Assembly: GCA_009787075.1 (NCBI GenBank)
Contig: WRGS01000106.1
Location: forward strand, 1 to 5,069
DNA: 5,069 nucleotides
Origin: Paludibacter sp.
GTDB taxonomy: Bacteria > Bacteroidota > Bacteroidia > Bacteroidales > Paludibacteraceae
Direction: 5' to 3'
Shown here piece by piece: positions 1-5,069 of the stretch (the stretch's first letter is position 1; every line of letters begins with the position of its first letter). Position numbers and translations under genes: made by a program. Under the pieces are notes generated by a model, which saw only the letters and a program-made list of their open reading frames with translations, did no database searches and was not told the origin of the DNA.

Positions 1-539
1 CTCAGTATATAAAATTTGATAATAATGGCACATTAGATGTCTCTTTATTAAATCAATATGGTGGTACTTCAGAAAATTTTACTGCATTATATGCATTAGC
101 TAATAGTGAAACCAATTATATTTTTGCCGTTGCAGACCAAAATATAAACGGAAATAAGTTTTTTGACGTAGGCAGTAACCCAGATTATCCTAATAATTTT
201 TATTATGGAGTTACTAATATGCCAAATGCGGAATATGACCCATCGCCTAATGCTAATGTGTATATATTTACTGCCTCTTTTCTAAATGAAAAGAAACAAG
301 CATCAAATACAGCACACGAGGGTTACGGACACGCTTATTTCTTTGAGTTAAGTAAAAGTAATCCATCTATAAATCCAAATCACACAAAAGGCGTAGTCGG
401 AACAGTTTTGGAATACGACCTATATGTTAAAATGAATGTACCATCTTTTATTTTTGGGCAAACTAACACTGCACTTGAAAATCAAATAAAAACAGTTGAA
501 CAACAAGCAATTAAGAATTATGAAGACAAAAATCCATAA
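1..539 (+). CDS. C-terminal part of an RHS/polymorphic-toxin-like protein with an HEGYGHA motif (5' end outside window)
   Basis: The reading frame is open from the left edge (first full codon at base 3) to a TAA at 537-539, giving 178 residues with no N-terminus, so the true start lies upstream. An internal ATG at 219 is not a credible start because the frame continues well before it. There is no signal peptide or membrane segment in the visible part. Residues 1-70 are Asn/Tyr-rich. Residues 105-111 read HEGYGHA, resembling a zinc-metallopeptidase helix but with the histidines five apart rather than four as in HExxH. NPNH follows at 124-127 and could give a further ligand. The last 30 residues look helical and charged. 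From memory, similar segments occur at the C-termini of Bacteroidota RHS-repeat proteins, where variable tails act as toxins. No RHS repeats are visible here, so this assignment is inference. A small lipoprotein gene overlaps the 3' end, which fits a toxin-immunity layout. It could also be a non-toxic secreted peptidase-like protein. Confidence 0.6.
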   Translation, partial: QYIKFDNNGTLDVSLLNQYGGTSENFTALYALANSETNYIFAVADQNINGNKFFDVGSNPDYPNNFYYGVTNMPNAEYDPSPNANVYIFTASFLNEKKQASNTAHEGYGHAYFFELSKSNPSINPNHTKGVVGTVLEYDLYVKMNVPSFIFGQTNTALENQIKTVEQQAIKNYEDKNP

Positions 540-960
540 AATAATAATTTTGATATTGAGTTTTGTTATATTTGCTTGCTCAACAATAAAAAGAGAAAAT
601 GTTTCTTTTAAGTTGGAACGTCAAAAACTTTTATCAAAGGAAATAGAAATGCAATTACCTGTTCCTTTTCGTATCCAAAAAGATAATTACGAAGAAGGTG
701 TAATTTATTTTTATAGTTTTGTTGATAGCGCATATATTATTGTGTTTCAAGGCGCAATGGTAGAATTTTCAATAGATAGATACCAAGTGCAAACAACAGA
801 AGTAAAAAATCAAAGAAAAATCTCTATTGGAATTGAAAATAATAAATTTTGGAGAAAAGACGTTCTTGATGGCATAAGAATATACTACGACAATGTTTCC
901 GCAAAAAATAAAGGAATTTATGATAAAATTTTAGACGAAATAAAAATCACTTCATTGTAA
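520..960 (+). CDS. Small predicted lipoprotein, possible immunity partner of the upstream toxin-like protein
   Basis: This encodes 146 residues from ATG 520 to TAA 958-960. A TTG at 496 is in frame, but the ATG is preferred because it puts a classic lipoprotein signal at the very N-terminus: basic MKTKIHK, hydrophobic residues 8-19, then the lipobox IFAC with Cys20. The mature protein would be about 127 residues, lipid-anchored and facing the periplasm or cell surface. It is hydrophilic, with alternating beta-like segments (roughly residues 60-85) and a Lys-rich C-terminus. I recognise no family. The start lies 20 bases inside the preceding gene in another frame, so the two are probably co-transcribed and perhaps translationally coupled. 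There is no Shine-Dalgarno, as usual for this phylum. A small envelope-anchored protein directly behind a toxin-like tail suggests an immunity protein acting in the periplasm, but this rests on context only. Confidence 0.72.
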   Translation: MKTKIHKIIILILSFVIFACSTIKRENVSFKLERQKLLSKEIEMQLPVPFRIQKDNYEEGVIYFYSFVDSAYIIVFQGAMVEFSIDRYQVQTTEVKNQRKISIGIENNKFWRKDVLDGIRIYYDNVSAKNKGIYDKILDEIKITSL

Positions 961-1289
961 AATAAAAATAAAACCCGTCCCGCAGCATTTGCAATGCGAA
1001 AAAATATTTTGAAATAAAAGTTATGATAAAATCAAATTGCAAAATTCGGCTGCACAAAGAATATAAATAATGTTAAGGGAACTCCTAAAAACGTCATTGC
1101 CAGGGCGATAGCCCGAAGCAATCTATTGAAAATTAATATTTTGGATTGTTTCCTGCTTCGTTTCTCGCAGTCGCAATGACGTACATTGGATTTATTTCTT
1201 CGCATTACAAATGCTAATATTTATTTTTTCAGTATTACAAATTCTGAAAAACGGATTGAAAATATTATTGTTAAAAACGCGAACAAAAT
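961..1289. other. Intergenic region without a gene, between the lipoprotein gene and the 3' end of ftsY
   Basis: No convincing coding sequence is present. Genes on either side converge here. Bases 985-997 form a small hairpin (GCATT, loop TGC, AATGC), but no T-run follows on the plus strand, so it is not a clear terminator. Bases 1075-1183 hold the palindromic repeat listed separately. Bases 1184-1289 are AT-rich with nothing recognisable. I find no intrinsic terminator behind ftsY. The gene that often follows ftsY in Bacteroidota (rimO) is absent. Confidence 0.7.
1075..1183. repeat. Interspersed palindromic repeat, copy A (arms inverted)
   Basis: The left arm (about 1081-1122) and right arm (about 1143-1183) are imperfect inverted repeats. 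The outer ACGTCATTGC at 1091-1100 pairs exactly with GCAATGACGT at 1173-1182, and CGAAGC at 1114-1119 pairs with GCTTCG at 1155-1160. The intervening bases are AT-rich. The element could fold into a long hairpin. Both arms recur at 4681-4814, the left at 3 mismatches plus one indel over about 42 bases and the right at 38 of 41 bases (reverse complement). CGTCATTGCGAG...GAAGCAATCC-type repeats are scattered through many bacterial genomes. The element carries no gene and no visible target-site duplication. Confidence 0.85.
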
Positions 1290-2240
1290 TTACTCAAACA
1301 GACTTTTCACAAATTCTTTTCTGTCAAACACTTGTAAATGGTCAATTCCCTCGCCAAGTCCGATATATTTCACAGGAATTTGAAACTGGTCGGAAATTCC
1401 GATAACTACGCCGCCTTTTGCCGTTCCGTCTAATTTTGTGATAGCAAGCGCATTAACATCTGTCGCTTTGGTAAATTGCTTTGCCTGTTCAAAAGCATTT
1501 TGTCCTGTAGAGCCATCTAAAACAAGCAAAACTTCTTGTGGCGCATCGGGAATAACTTTTTTCATCACATTTTTGATTTTCGTCAATTCGTTCATCAGGT
1601 TGATTTTGTTGTGCAACCGCCCTGCAGTGTCGATAATCACAACATCTGCGTTATTTGCTTTTGCAGCCGAAACTGTATCATAAGCCACAGAAGCGGGGTC
1701 AGAACCCATTTTTTGCTTGATAACAGTTGCACCGCTGCGCTCGCCCCAAATCACAAGCTGGTCAACGGCAGCCGCGCGAAAAGTATCCGCTGCGCCAAGA
1801 TAAACTTTCTTACCCGCTTTGACATATTGAGCCGCAAGTTTTCCTATTGTGGTAGTCTTTCCAACGCCATTGACGCCAACAACCATAATTACATAAGGCT
1901 TTGCAGGCAAATTGTCAGAAAAATCGCTTGCATTATCAGAATTGTTTTCGGCAAGTAAAGATGCTGTTTCGTCTTTAAGAATTAAGTTTAATTCATTAGC
2001 GTTCAAATATTTATCGCGTTCAACACGTTGTTCGATGCGCTTAATAATGCGCAAAGTTGTTTCCACGCCGACATCGGAAGAAATCAGCACTTCTTCCAGA
2101 TTATCAAGCACTTCCTCATCAACTTTTGATTTGCCTGCAACTGCGCGAGAAATTTTTGAAAACATGTTTTCTTTGGTTTTATTCAAGCCCTCGTCAAGAG
2201 TTTCTTTTTTTTGTTTATTAAAAATATTAAACAATGCCAT
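1290..2240 (-). CDS. ftsY: FtsY, signal recognition particle receptor GTPase
   Basis: FtsY is the bacterial SRP receptor. It binds the Ffh-4.5S RNA-ribosome complex at the inner membrane, and reciprocal GTP hydrolysis hands nascent membrane proteins to SecYEG. All SRP-GTPase motifs are present: P-loop GVNGVGKT (122-129), DTFRAAA (152-158), DTAGR (204-208), TKLDG (268-272) and GLGE (294-297) near the C-terminus. Residues 20-100 match the helical N domain. The 316-residue length fits the short FtsY type lacking the long acidic A domain of E. coli; only about 20 residues, starting MALFNIFNKQKK, precede the N domain, and this Phe/Lys-rich start probably contacts the membrane. The ATG at 2238-2240 is chosen because it gives this typical N-terminus. 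The gene lies downstream of rpmB-rpmG-DUF4295, as is common in Bacteroidota, but a terminator and about 140 bases separate it from them. I see no consensus promoter directly upstream, only a weak TTG-N22-TACTTTCC, so it may depend on read-through. Confidence 0.97.
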   Translation of the reverse strand: MALFNIFNKQKKETLDEGLNKTKENMFSKISRAVAGKSKVDEEVLDNLEEVLISSDVGVETTLRIIKRIEQRVERDKYLNANELNLILKDETASLLAENNSDNASDFSDNLPAKPYVIMVVGVNGVGKTTTIGKLAAQYVKAGKKVYLGAADTFRAAAVDQLVIWGERSGATVIKQKMGSDPASVAYDTVSAAKANNADVVIIDTAGRLHNKINLMNELTKIKNVMKKVIPDAPQEVLLVLDGSTGQNAFEQAKQFTKATDVNALAITKLDGTAKGGVVIGISDQFQIPVKYIGLGEGIDHLQVFDRKEFVKSLFE

Positions 2241-2317
2241 AATAATTTACAATTTTAGTGTTTTTATATTTAATTTTTTGTATGGAAAGTAAATTTTTTA
2301 AATAAAGAATATTCAAC

Positions 2318-2355
2318 AAAAAATGCTCATCTTTTTTTGTAAAAAATGAGCGTTT
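2318..2355 (-). terminator. Intrinsic terminator behind the rpmB-rpmG-DUF4295 operon
   Basis: On the minus strand, AAACGCTCAT (2355-2346) pairs with ATGAGCATTT (2330-2321), with one G-T wobble. The loop region is T/A-rich and can extend the stem. The stem is followed directly by a T-run that reaches 2318. It begins 29 bases past the DUF4295 stop codon and lies before ftsY, so it should end much of the ribosomal-protein transcript. The plus-strand reading also has A/T flanks, but no plus-strand gene ends here. Confidence 0.75.
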
Positions 2356-2383
2356 GTATGAAGTTAATTTTACAATTTGAAAT

Positions 2384-2536
2384 TTATTTTGCCAAATAAT
2401 CTTTCAAATTGTCGTTATGCACCATTTCTTCCCGAAATGAATATGCGCCTGTCGTTGGTGATTTGACCATTTTAATCACTTTGGCGAACGTGCGTCCTTC
2501 ACCCTTCTGCAACGATGCTACCGCTTTCTTTGCCAT
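2384..2536 (-). CDS. DUF4295 family small basic protein, probably a Bacteroidota-specific ribosomal protein
   Basis: A 50-residue reading frame runs from ATG (2534-2536) to TAA (2384-2386). It starts MAKKAVASLQKGEGRTF, continues IKMVKSPTTGAYSF (21-34) and ends NLKDYLAK. This pattern, with a Lys-rich start, the KMVKSPxTGAYxF core and length near 50, matches the DUF4295 family, which occurs in Bacteroidota between rpmG and ftsY. It begins 13 bases after the rpmG stop, so it belongs to the same operon. Small size, basic charge and position among large-subunit protein genes imply a ribosomal role. I recall that structural work on a Flavobacterium ribosome described an extra protein named bL38. 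I believe it corresponds to this family but am not certain. There are no cysteines and no membrane segment. Confidence 0.9.
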   Translation of the reverse strand: MAKKAVASLQKGEGRTFAKVIKMVKSPTTGAYSFREEMVHNDNLKDYLAK

Positions 2537-2549
2537 AATTTAAAACTTT

Positions 2550-2738
2550 TTATTTAATTTCTTTATGTACTGTTACTTTTTTGAGAATCGGGTTGTATTT
2601 TTTCAATTCCAACCGTTCAGGAGTATTTTTCCTGTTTTTTGTAGTAATATAACGCGAAGTGCCGGGCATTCCGCTTTCTTTATGCTCGGTACATTCCATA
2701 ATTACCTGAATACGTGCTTCTTTCGTTTTCTTTGCCAT
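2550..2738 (-). CDS. rpmG: 50S ribosomal protein L33 (bL33), zinc-free type
   Basis: This 62-residue protein is a structural component of the large ribosomal subunit near the E site. The family signature NRKNTPERLELKKYNP spans residues 35-50 and is followed by KKVTVHKEIK at the end. The two CxxC zinc pairs of C-plus L33 are missing: only Cys16 remains, in the ECTEHKESG segment. This makes it a C-minus, zinc-independent form. The insertion GMPGTSRY (23-30) is usual for Bacteroidota L33, so the protein is somewhat longer than many homologues. The ATG at 2736-2738 lies 11 bases after the rpmB stop, and DUF4295 follows after 13 bases. The three genes therefore form one tight operon reading leftward from the promoter at 3039-3070. 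Confidence 0.96.
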   Translation of the reverse strand: MAKKTKEARIQVIMECTEHKESGMPGTSRYITTKNRKNTPERLELKKYNPILKKVTVHKEIK

Positions 2739-2749
2739 TTTCTTTTAAT

Positions 2750-2989
2750 TTAAGCGTATAAATAACCCTTGTTAGCCGCTTGCCGAATGGCTGCGTCCAA
2801 ACCTAATTTGTTGATTGTGCGAAGTCCGGCAGCAGAGAGTTTAAGGCTAATCCACATATCCTGCTCAACCCAATAGAATTTTTTTGTGAATAAATTCACG
2901 TCAAAAGTTCTTTTTGTACGGCGTTTAGAGTGCGACACATTATTGCCCACCATAGCCGTCTTACCTGTTATTTGACAAATTTTTGACAT
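2750..2989 (-). CDS. rpmB: 50S ribosomal protein L28 (bL28)
   Basis: This 79-residue protein is a large-subunit ribosomal component. The N-terminus MSKICQITGKTAMVGNNVSHS followed by KRRTKRTF is the characteristic L28 start. The middle segment DMWISLKLSAAGLRTINKLG (45-64) is the conserved core, and the C-terminus ends AANKGYLYA. Length is normal for the family. Cys5 stands alone, so no zinc site is formed. ATG at 2987-2989 is the only sensible start, with an A/T-rich leader and no Shine-Dalgarno. It is the first gene of the leftward operon with rpmG and DUF4295, and its transcript should begin near 3032, giving an untranslated leader of about 40 bases. Confidence 0.97.
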   Translation of the reverse strand: MSKICQITGKTAMVGNNVSHSKRRTKRTFDVNLFTKKFYWVEQDMWISLKLSAAGLRTINKLGLDAAIRQAANKGYLYA

Positions 2990-3038
2990 TTCTTTATCAA
3001 TGTTTTTTCTTTATTTTTATACCAAAAAATTTAGGACT

Positions 3039-3070
3039 GCAAAAGTACTGCTTTTTTTTTATCTGTGCAA
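3039..3070 (-). promoter_or_regulatory. Bacteroidota-type promoter for rpmB-rpmG-DUF4295
   Basis: On the minus strand TTG (3070-3068) is followed after 20 bases by TACTTTTGC (3047-3039). This matches the known primary-sigma consensus of Bacteroidota, TTG at -33, 19-21 bases, TAnnTTTG at -7. The spacer contains an A-run on this strand. Transcription should start near 3032, about 40 bases before the rpmB start codon. The start position is inferred from the family consensus. Confidence 0.7.
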
Positions 3071-3173
3071 ATTATTTTTATAATTTTTTTAAAAAATTGA
3101 TTATTAAAAAATTTCGATGCCGCAAAATTACCGAAACTTTTTTGAAAAACTGCAAAAATATTTTTAAATTTCG

Positions 3174-3182
3174 TACTTTTGC
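3174..3182 (+). promoter_or_regulatory. Bacteroidota-type -7 element for the LptF/LptG permease gene
   Basis: TACTTTTGC matches TAnnTTTGC exactly. No TTG lies 19-21 bases upstream. The best candidate is CTG at 3150-3152 (21-base spacing), so the -33 element is weak. Upstream sequence is rich in A and T runs. The ATG at 3193 is only 10 bases past the element, so the transcript would begin about 3-6 bases before the start codon, nearly leaderless. It uses the same nine-base element as the divergent rpmB promoter, about 130 bases away. Confidence 0.55.
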
Positions 3183-3192
3183 ACCTTGAAAA

Positions 3193-4677
3193 ATGAAAAA
3201 ACTTGATTTATATCTTTTAAGACAATTTTTTCCTGTTTTTGTGATGACGTTTCTGATTTGTTTACTGATTGTGGAAATGCAATTTACATGGAAACACATC
3301 ACCGATTTGGTTGGGAAAGGAATAGGGTTGTCGATTTTTGCAGAATTTTTTCTGTATTCAAGTGCATCGCTTGTGCCTATGGCTTTGCCGCTTGCTATCT
3401 TGCTTGCCTCGCTGATGACTTTTGGTAATTTGGGCGAAAATTTTGAACTTACAGCAATGAAATCGGCAGGAATTTCGCTTTTCAGGATAATGCTGCCGCT
3501 AATTATTTCTATCTCAATGATTTGCATCGGCGCGTTTTTCTTTTCAAATAATATTTTGCCCAAAGCGCAAACAAAACTTTATACTTTAATTTTTTCTTTG
3601 AGGCAAAAATCGCCAGAATTGGAAATTCCGCCGGGCGAATTTTATGACGGAATTAACGGTTATCATATTTATGTGGAAAGTAAAGATAGCAAAGGCTGGC
3701 TCAAAAATATTATGATTTACGATTTTTCGCGCGGGTTTCAAAACGCGGGCATTACCCTTGCCGATTCGGGAAAAATCGCTTTTACCGCTGATAAAAAATA
3801 TTTGATGCTCACGCTTTTACACGGCGAAGGGTTTGAAAATCTGAAAAACCAACGAATGAGTTATTCTTCAACAGCAATTCCTTACCGCCGCGAAACTTTT
3901 ATCAAAAAAGAAATTTTGCTTGATTTTAATACCGATTTCGACCGCTACGACGAATCAATTCTTAAAGATGAATATGTGAGTAAAAACTTCAAAGAACTTT
4001 TGCAAACAATTGATTCTGTGCAAAATATCGTAGATAAACAAACCGTAATTTTAGGAAAGGAACTTATTGCGCATAATTATTTGGGGCGCGAGCGCATGCC
4101 GAATATTCAACTGCAAACTGCGCCGAAAAGTGAAAAATCTGAAAATTTTAATTCCATTTTTCAAAAAATGAATTCTATTGACAGGCAGCGAGTTGTAAGC
4201 GAAACAATGAATATTGTAAAACAGAAAAAAGAGGCAAATATGTTTAACTCAGTAGGTGTTGAAAGTGATATTTTCAAAATTCGCCGTCATCAGATTGAAC
4301 TTTACCGCAAATTTACCCTGTCGTTTGCCTGCCTGATTTTCTTCTTTATCGGTGCGCCGCTTGGAGCTATTATCCGCAAAGGCGGACTTGGAATGCCGAT
4401 TGTGGTTTCGGTTGTGATGTTCATTATTTATTATATTATCGACAACACTGGTTTCAAAATGGCGCGTGAAGGACTTTGGGACGCTTGGCGCGGAATGTGG
4501 CTAAGTTCCGCTGTTTTGCTGCCCGCAGGAATTTTCCTAACCTACAAAGCCGCAAAAGATTCGGAACTGTTCCGAAACGAAGCATATATGAAAGCATTTT
4601 TAAAATTTTCAAAAACATTGATTTTGGCTGTCGGCGGCAAAACAAAATTTAGAAAATGGGCAAAAAGACATAATTAA
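3193..4677 (+). CDS. LptF/LptG (YjgP/YjgQ) family permease of the LPS export ABC transporter
   Basis: LptF and LptG are the membrane halves of LptB2FG, which extracts lipopolysaccharide from the inner membrane and passes it to LptC-LptA. The layout fits. Three N-terminal membrane segments (about residues 11-30, 58-80, 99-119) are followed by a large periplasmic part (about 120-370) and three C-terminal segments (about 374-395, 398-420, 433-452). Signatures are the GNLGENFELTAMKSAGIS stretch (78-95), which contains the coupling region facing LptB, and GAPLGAIIRKGG (387-398) at the fourth segment. At 494 residues it is well above the roughly 360 of E. coli LptF/LptG. The extra length is a charged, probably helical insert (about 255-365) after the jelly-roll part, plus a basic tail after 453. 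Bacteroidota homologues are often long. ATG 3193 opens directly on the first membrane segment. The sequence does not decide between LptF and LptG. It is transcribed alone, divergently from rpmB, and no partner gene is present. Confidence 0.93.
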   Translation: MKKLDLYLLRQFFPVFVMTFLICLLIVEMQFTWKHITDLVGKGIGLSIFAEFFLYSSASLVPMALPLAILLASLMTFGNLGENFELTAMKSAGISLFRIMLPLIISISMICIGAFFFSNNILPKAQTKLYTLIFSLRQKSPELEIPPGEFYDGINGYHIYVESKDSKGWLKNIMIYDFSRGFQNAGITLADSGKIAFTADKKYLMLTLLHGEGFENLKNQRMSYSSTAIPYRRETFIKKEILLDFNTDFDRYDESILKDEYVSKNFKELLQTIDSVQNIVDKQTVILGKELIAHNYLGRERMPNIQLQTAPKSEKSENFNSIFQKMNSIDRQRVVSETMNIVKQKKEANMFNSVGVESDIFKIRRHQIELYRKFTLSFACLIFFFIGAPLGAIIRKGGLGMPIVVSVVMFIIYYIIDNTGFKMAREGLWDAWRGMWLSSAVLLPAGIFLTYKAAKDSELFRNEAYMKAFLKFSKTLILAVGGKTKFRKWAKRHN

Positions 4678-4680
4678 TTA

Positions 4681-4814
4681 AAGGATACTCCTAAAAAATG
4701 TCATTGCTAAGGCGATAGCCCGAAGCAATACCGCTCCCCTCTCATTGTGGAGAGGGCAGGTGGGAGAGGTCAGTACGTCATTGCAACTGCGAGGAACGAA
4801 GCAGGAAGCAATCC
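4681..4814. repeat. Interspersed repeat, copy B (arms direct, with inserted palindrome)
   Basis: Copy B starts 3 bases after the permease stop codon. Bases 4687-4729 match the left arm of copy A (1081-1122) with 3 mismatches and one extra A. Bases 4774-4814 match the reverse complement of the right arm of copy A (1143-1183) at 38 of 41 positions. The second arm is therefore in the opposite orientation to that in copy A, so the two arms are direct rather than inverted repeats. Between them lies an unrelated GC-rich palindrome. The element holds no gene. After it, 4815-4959 is AT-rich with no clear motif beyond a poor -7-like TAACTTTT at 4934-4941. Confidence 0.85.
4731..4770. repeat. Small GC-rich palindrome nested in repeat copy B
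   Basis: CCCTCTC (4737-4743) pairs with GAGAGGG (4750-4756) across a six-base loop, and GCAGGTGGGAGAGGT follows. Sequences of the form CCCCTCTCC...GGAGAGGGGCAGGGG are widespread intergenic repeats in bacteria, so this looks like a second repeat family sitting between the arms of the first. No T-run follows, so it is not an intrinsic terminator, and copy A lacks it. Confidence 0.6.
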
Positions 4815-4959
4815 AGAGCAATAACAAACAATATTTGTAATAAATAATTTCTAAAATTTTTAAACAGACTCTAAAATGAAACGTCAATAAATTTATAATT
4901 AACTGACAAATCGTGTAAATTCTAAAAAAATCTTAACTTTTAATTTTTAATAAAAATAA

Positions 4960-5069
4960 ATGCTTTCTGTTGAACAACTTACAGTAGAATTTGGAGGTAC
5001 GCCGCTTTTTGATAATGTTGGATTTTTGGTAAACCGCAAGGAAAAAGTTGCGCTTGTTGGGAAAAACGG
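4960..5069 (+). CDS. ABC-F family ATPase, N-terminal fragment (3' end outside window)
   Basis: Thirty-six codons from ATG 4960 are visible before the window ends. The protein begins MLSVEQLTVEFGGTPLF, continues DNVGFLVNRKEKVALVGKNG and is cut within the Walker A motif (GKNG, expected to continue AGKST). This start, with no membrane part and the P-loop at about residue 33, is typical of soluble ABC-F proteins carrying two ATPase domains. Members act on the ribosome, for example as translation factors like EttA/Uup or as antibiotic-resistance proteins. The subgroup cannot be told from this fragment, and a transporter ATPase is less likely but not excluded. The leader is A/T-rich without Shine-Dalgarno. 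Only a weak promoter-like TAACTTTT (4934-4941) precedes it. Its own promoter is likely, since repeat copy B separates it from the permease gene. Confidence 0.85.
   Translation, partial: MLSVEQLTVEFGGTPLFDNVGFLVNRKEKVALVGKN

Noticed and set aside
219..539. ATG at 219 as the start of a separate small gene
   Set aside because: The same frame is open back to the left edge and the upstream residues continue the same protein, so this is an internal methionine.
985..997. Hairpin GCATT-TGC-AATGC after the lipoprotein gene as a terminator
   Set aside because: The stem is only five base pairs and no T-run follows on the plus strand.
1186..1405. Two short plus-strand open frames at the 3' end of ftsY
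   Set aside because: They run into the antisense of the clearly real ftsY gene, use poor starts and resemble no protein.
1438..2292. Several plus-strand open frames opposite ftsY
   Set aside because: They are antisense shadows of ftsY, whose GTPase motifs are complete on the minus strand.
3078..3563. Minus-strand frame of 161 codons over the rpmB/permease intergenic region and the permease 5' end
   Set aside because: It crosses both promoter elements and lies antisense to the first membrane segments of the permease; its composition is Ile/Lys-rich shadow.
4678..4887. Minus-strand open frame of 69 codons
   Set aside because: It is the translation of repeat copy B and has no protein-like character, only Cys/Leu-rich low-complexity sequence.
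4934..4941. TAACTTTT as a promoter for the ABC-F gene
   Set aside because: It lacks the final G of the -7 consensus and has no TTG at 19-21 bases upstream; in such AT-rich DNA this match is expected by chance.
1..5069. CRISPR array, tRNA, rRNA or riboswitch
   Set aside because: I saw no regularly spaced repeats, no tRNA-like cloverleaf and no ribosomal RNA sequence; the only repeats are the two interspersed copies described.

Overview
The window looks like chromosomal DNA of a member of the Bacteroidota. It is AT-rich and its start codons lack Shine-Dalgarno sequences, having A/T-rich leaders instead. It carries two close matches to the Bacteroidota -7 promoter element TAnnTTTGC. It also has the phylum-typical order rpmB - rpmG - DUF4295 - ftsY, and a C-minus bL33 of the Bacteroidota type. 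Genus cannot be told from the sequence.

Layout. (1) Bases 1-960, plus strand, accessory: the 3' end of a large gene whose C-terminal domain resembles tails of RHS/polymorphic-toxin proteins and carries an HEGYGHA motif. It overlaps by 20 bases a gene for a small predicted lipoprotein, a possible immunity partner. (2) Bases 961-1289: no gene, but a palindromic interspersed repeat (copy A). (3) Bases 1290-2989, minus strand, core: rpmB, rpmG and a DUF4295 gene are tightly packed, followed by an intrinsic terminator and then ftsY. (4) Bases 2990-3192: an intergenic region with a promoter in each direction, one for the ribosomal-protein operon and one for a permease gene that starts almost at its transcription start. 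(5) Bases 3193-4677, plus strand: an LptF/LptG-family permease of the lipopolysaccharide export machine. (6) Bases 4678-4959: a second, rearranged copy of the repeat (copy B) containing a different small palindrome, then AT-rich sequence. (7) Bases 4960 to the end: the first 36 codons of an ABC-F ATPase gene, cut inside the Walker A motif.

How it fits together. The middle block is housekeeping: ribosomal proteins, the signal-recognition-particle receptor for membrane targeting, LPS transport, and a ribosome-associated ABC-F ATPase. The two repeat copies bracket this block. The left copy lies exactly between the accessory toxin-like module and ftsY. The main candidate for something undescribed is the toxin-like tail with its overlapping lipoprotein gene. 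The rest is recognisable core genome.
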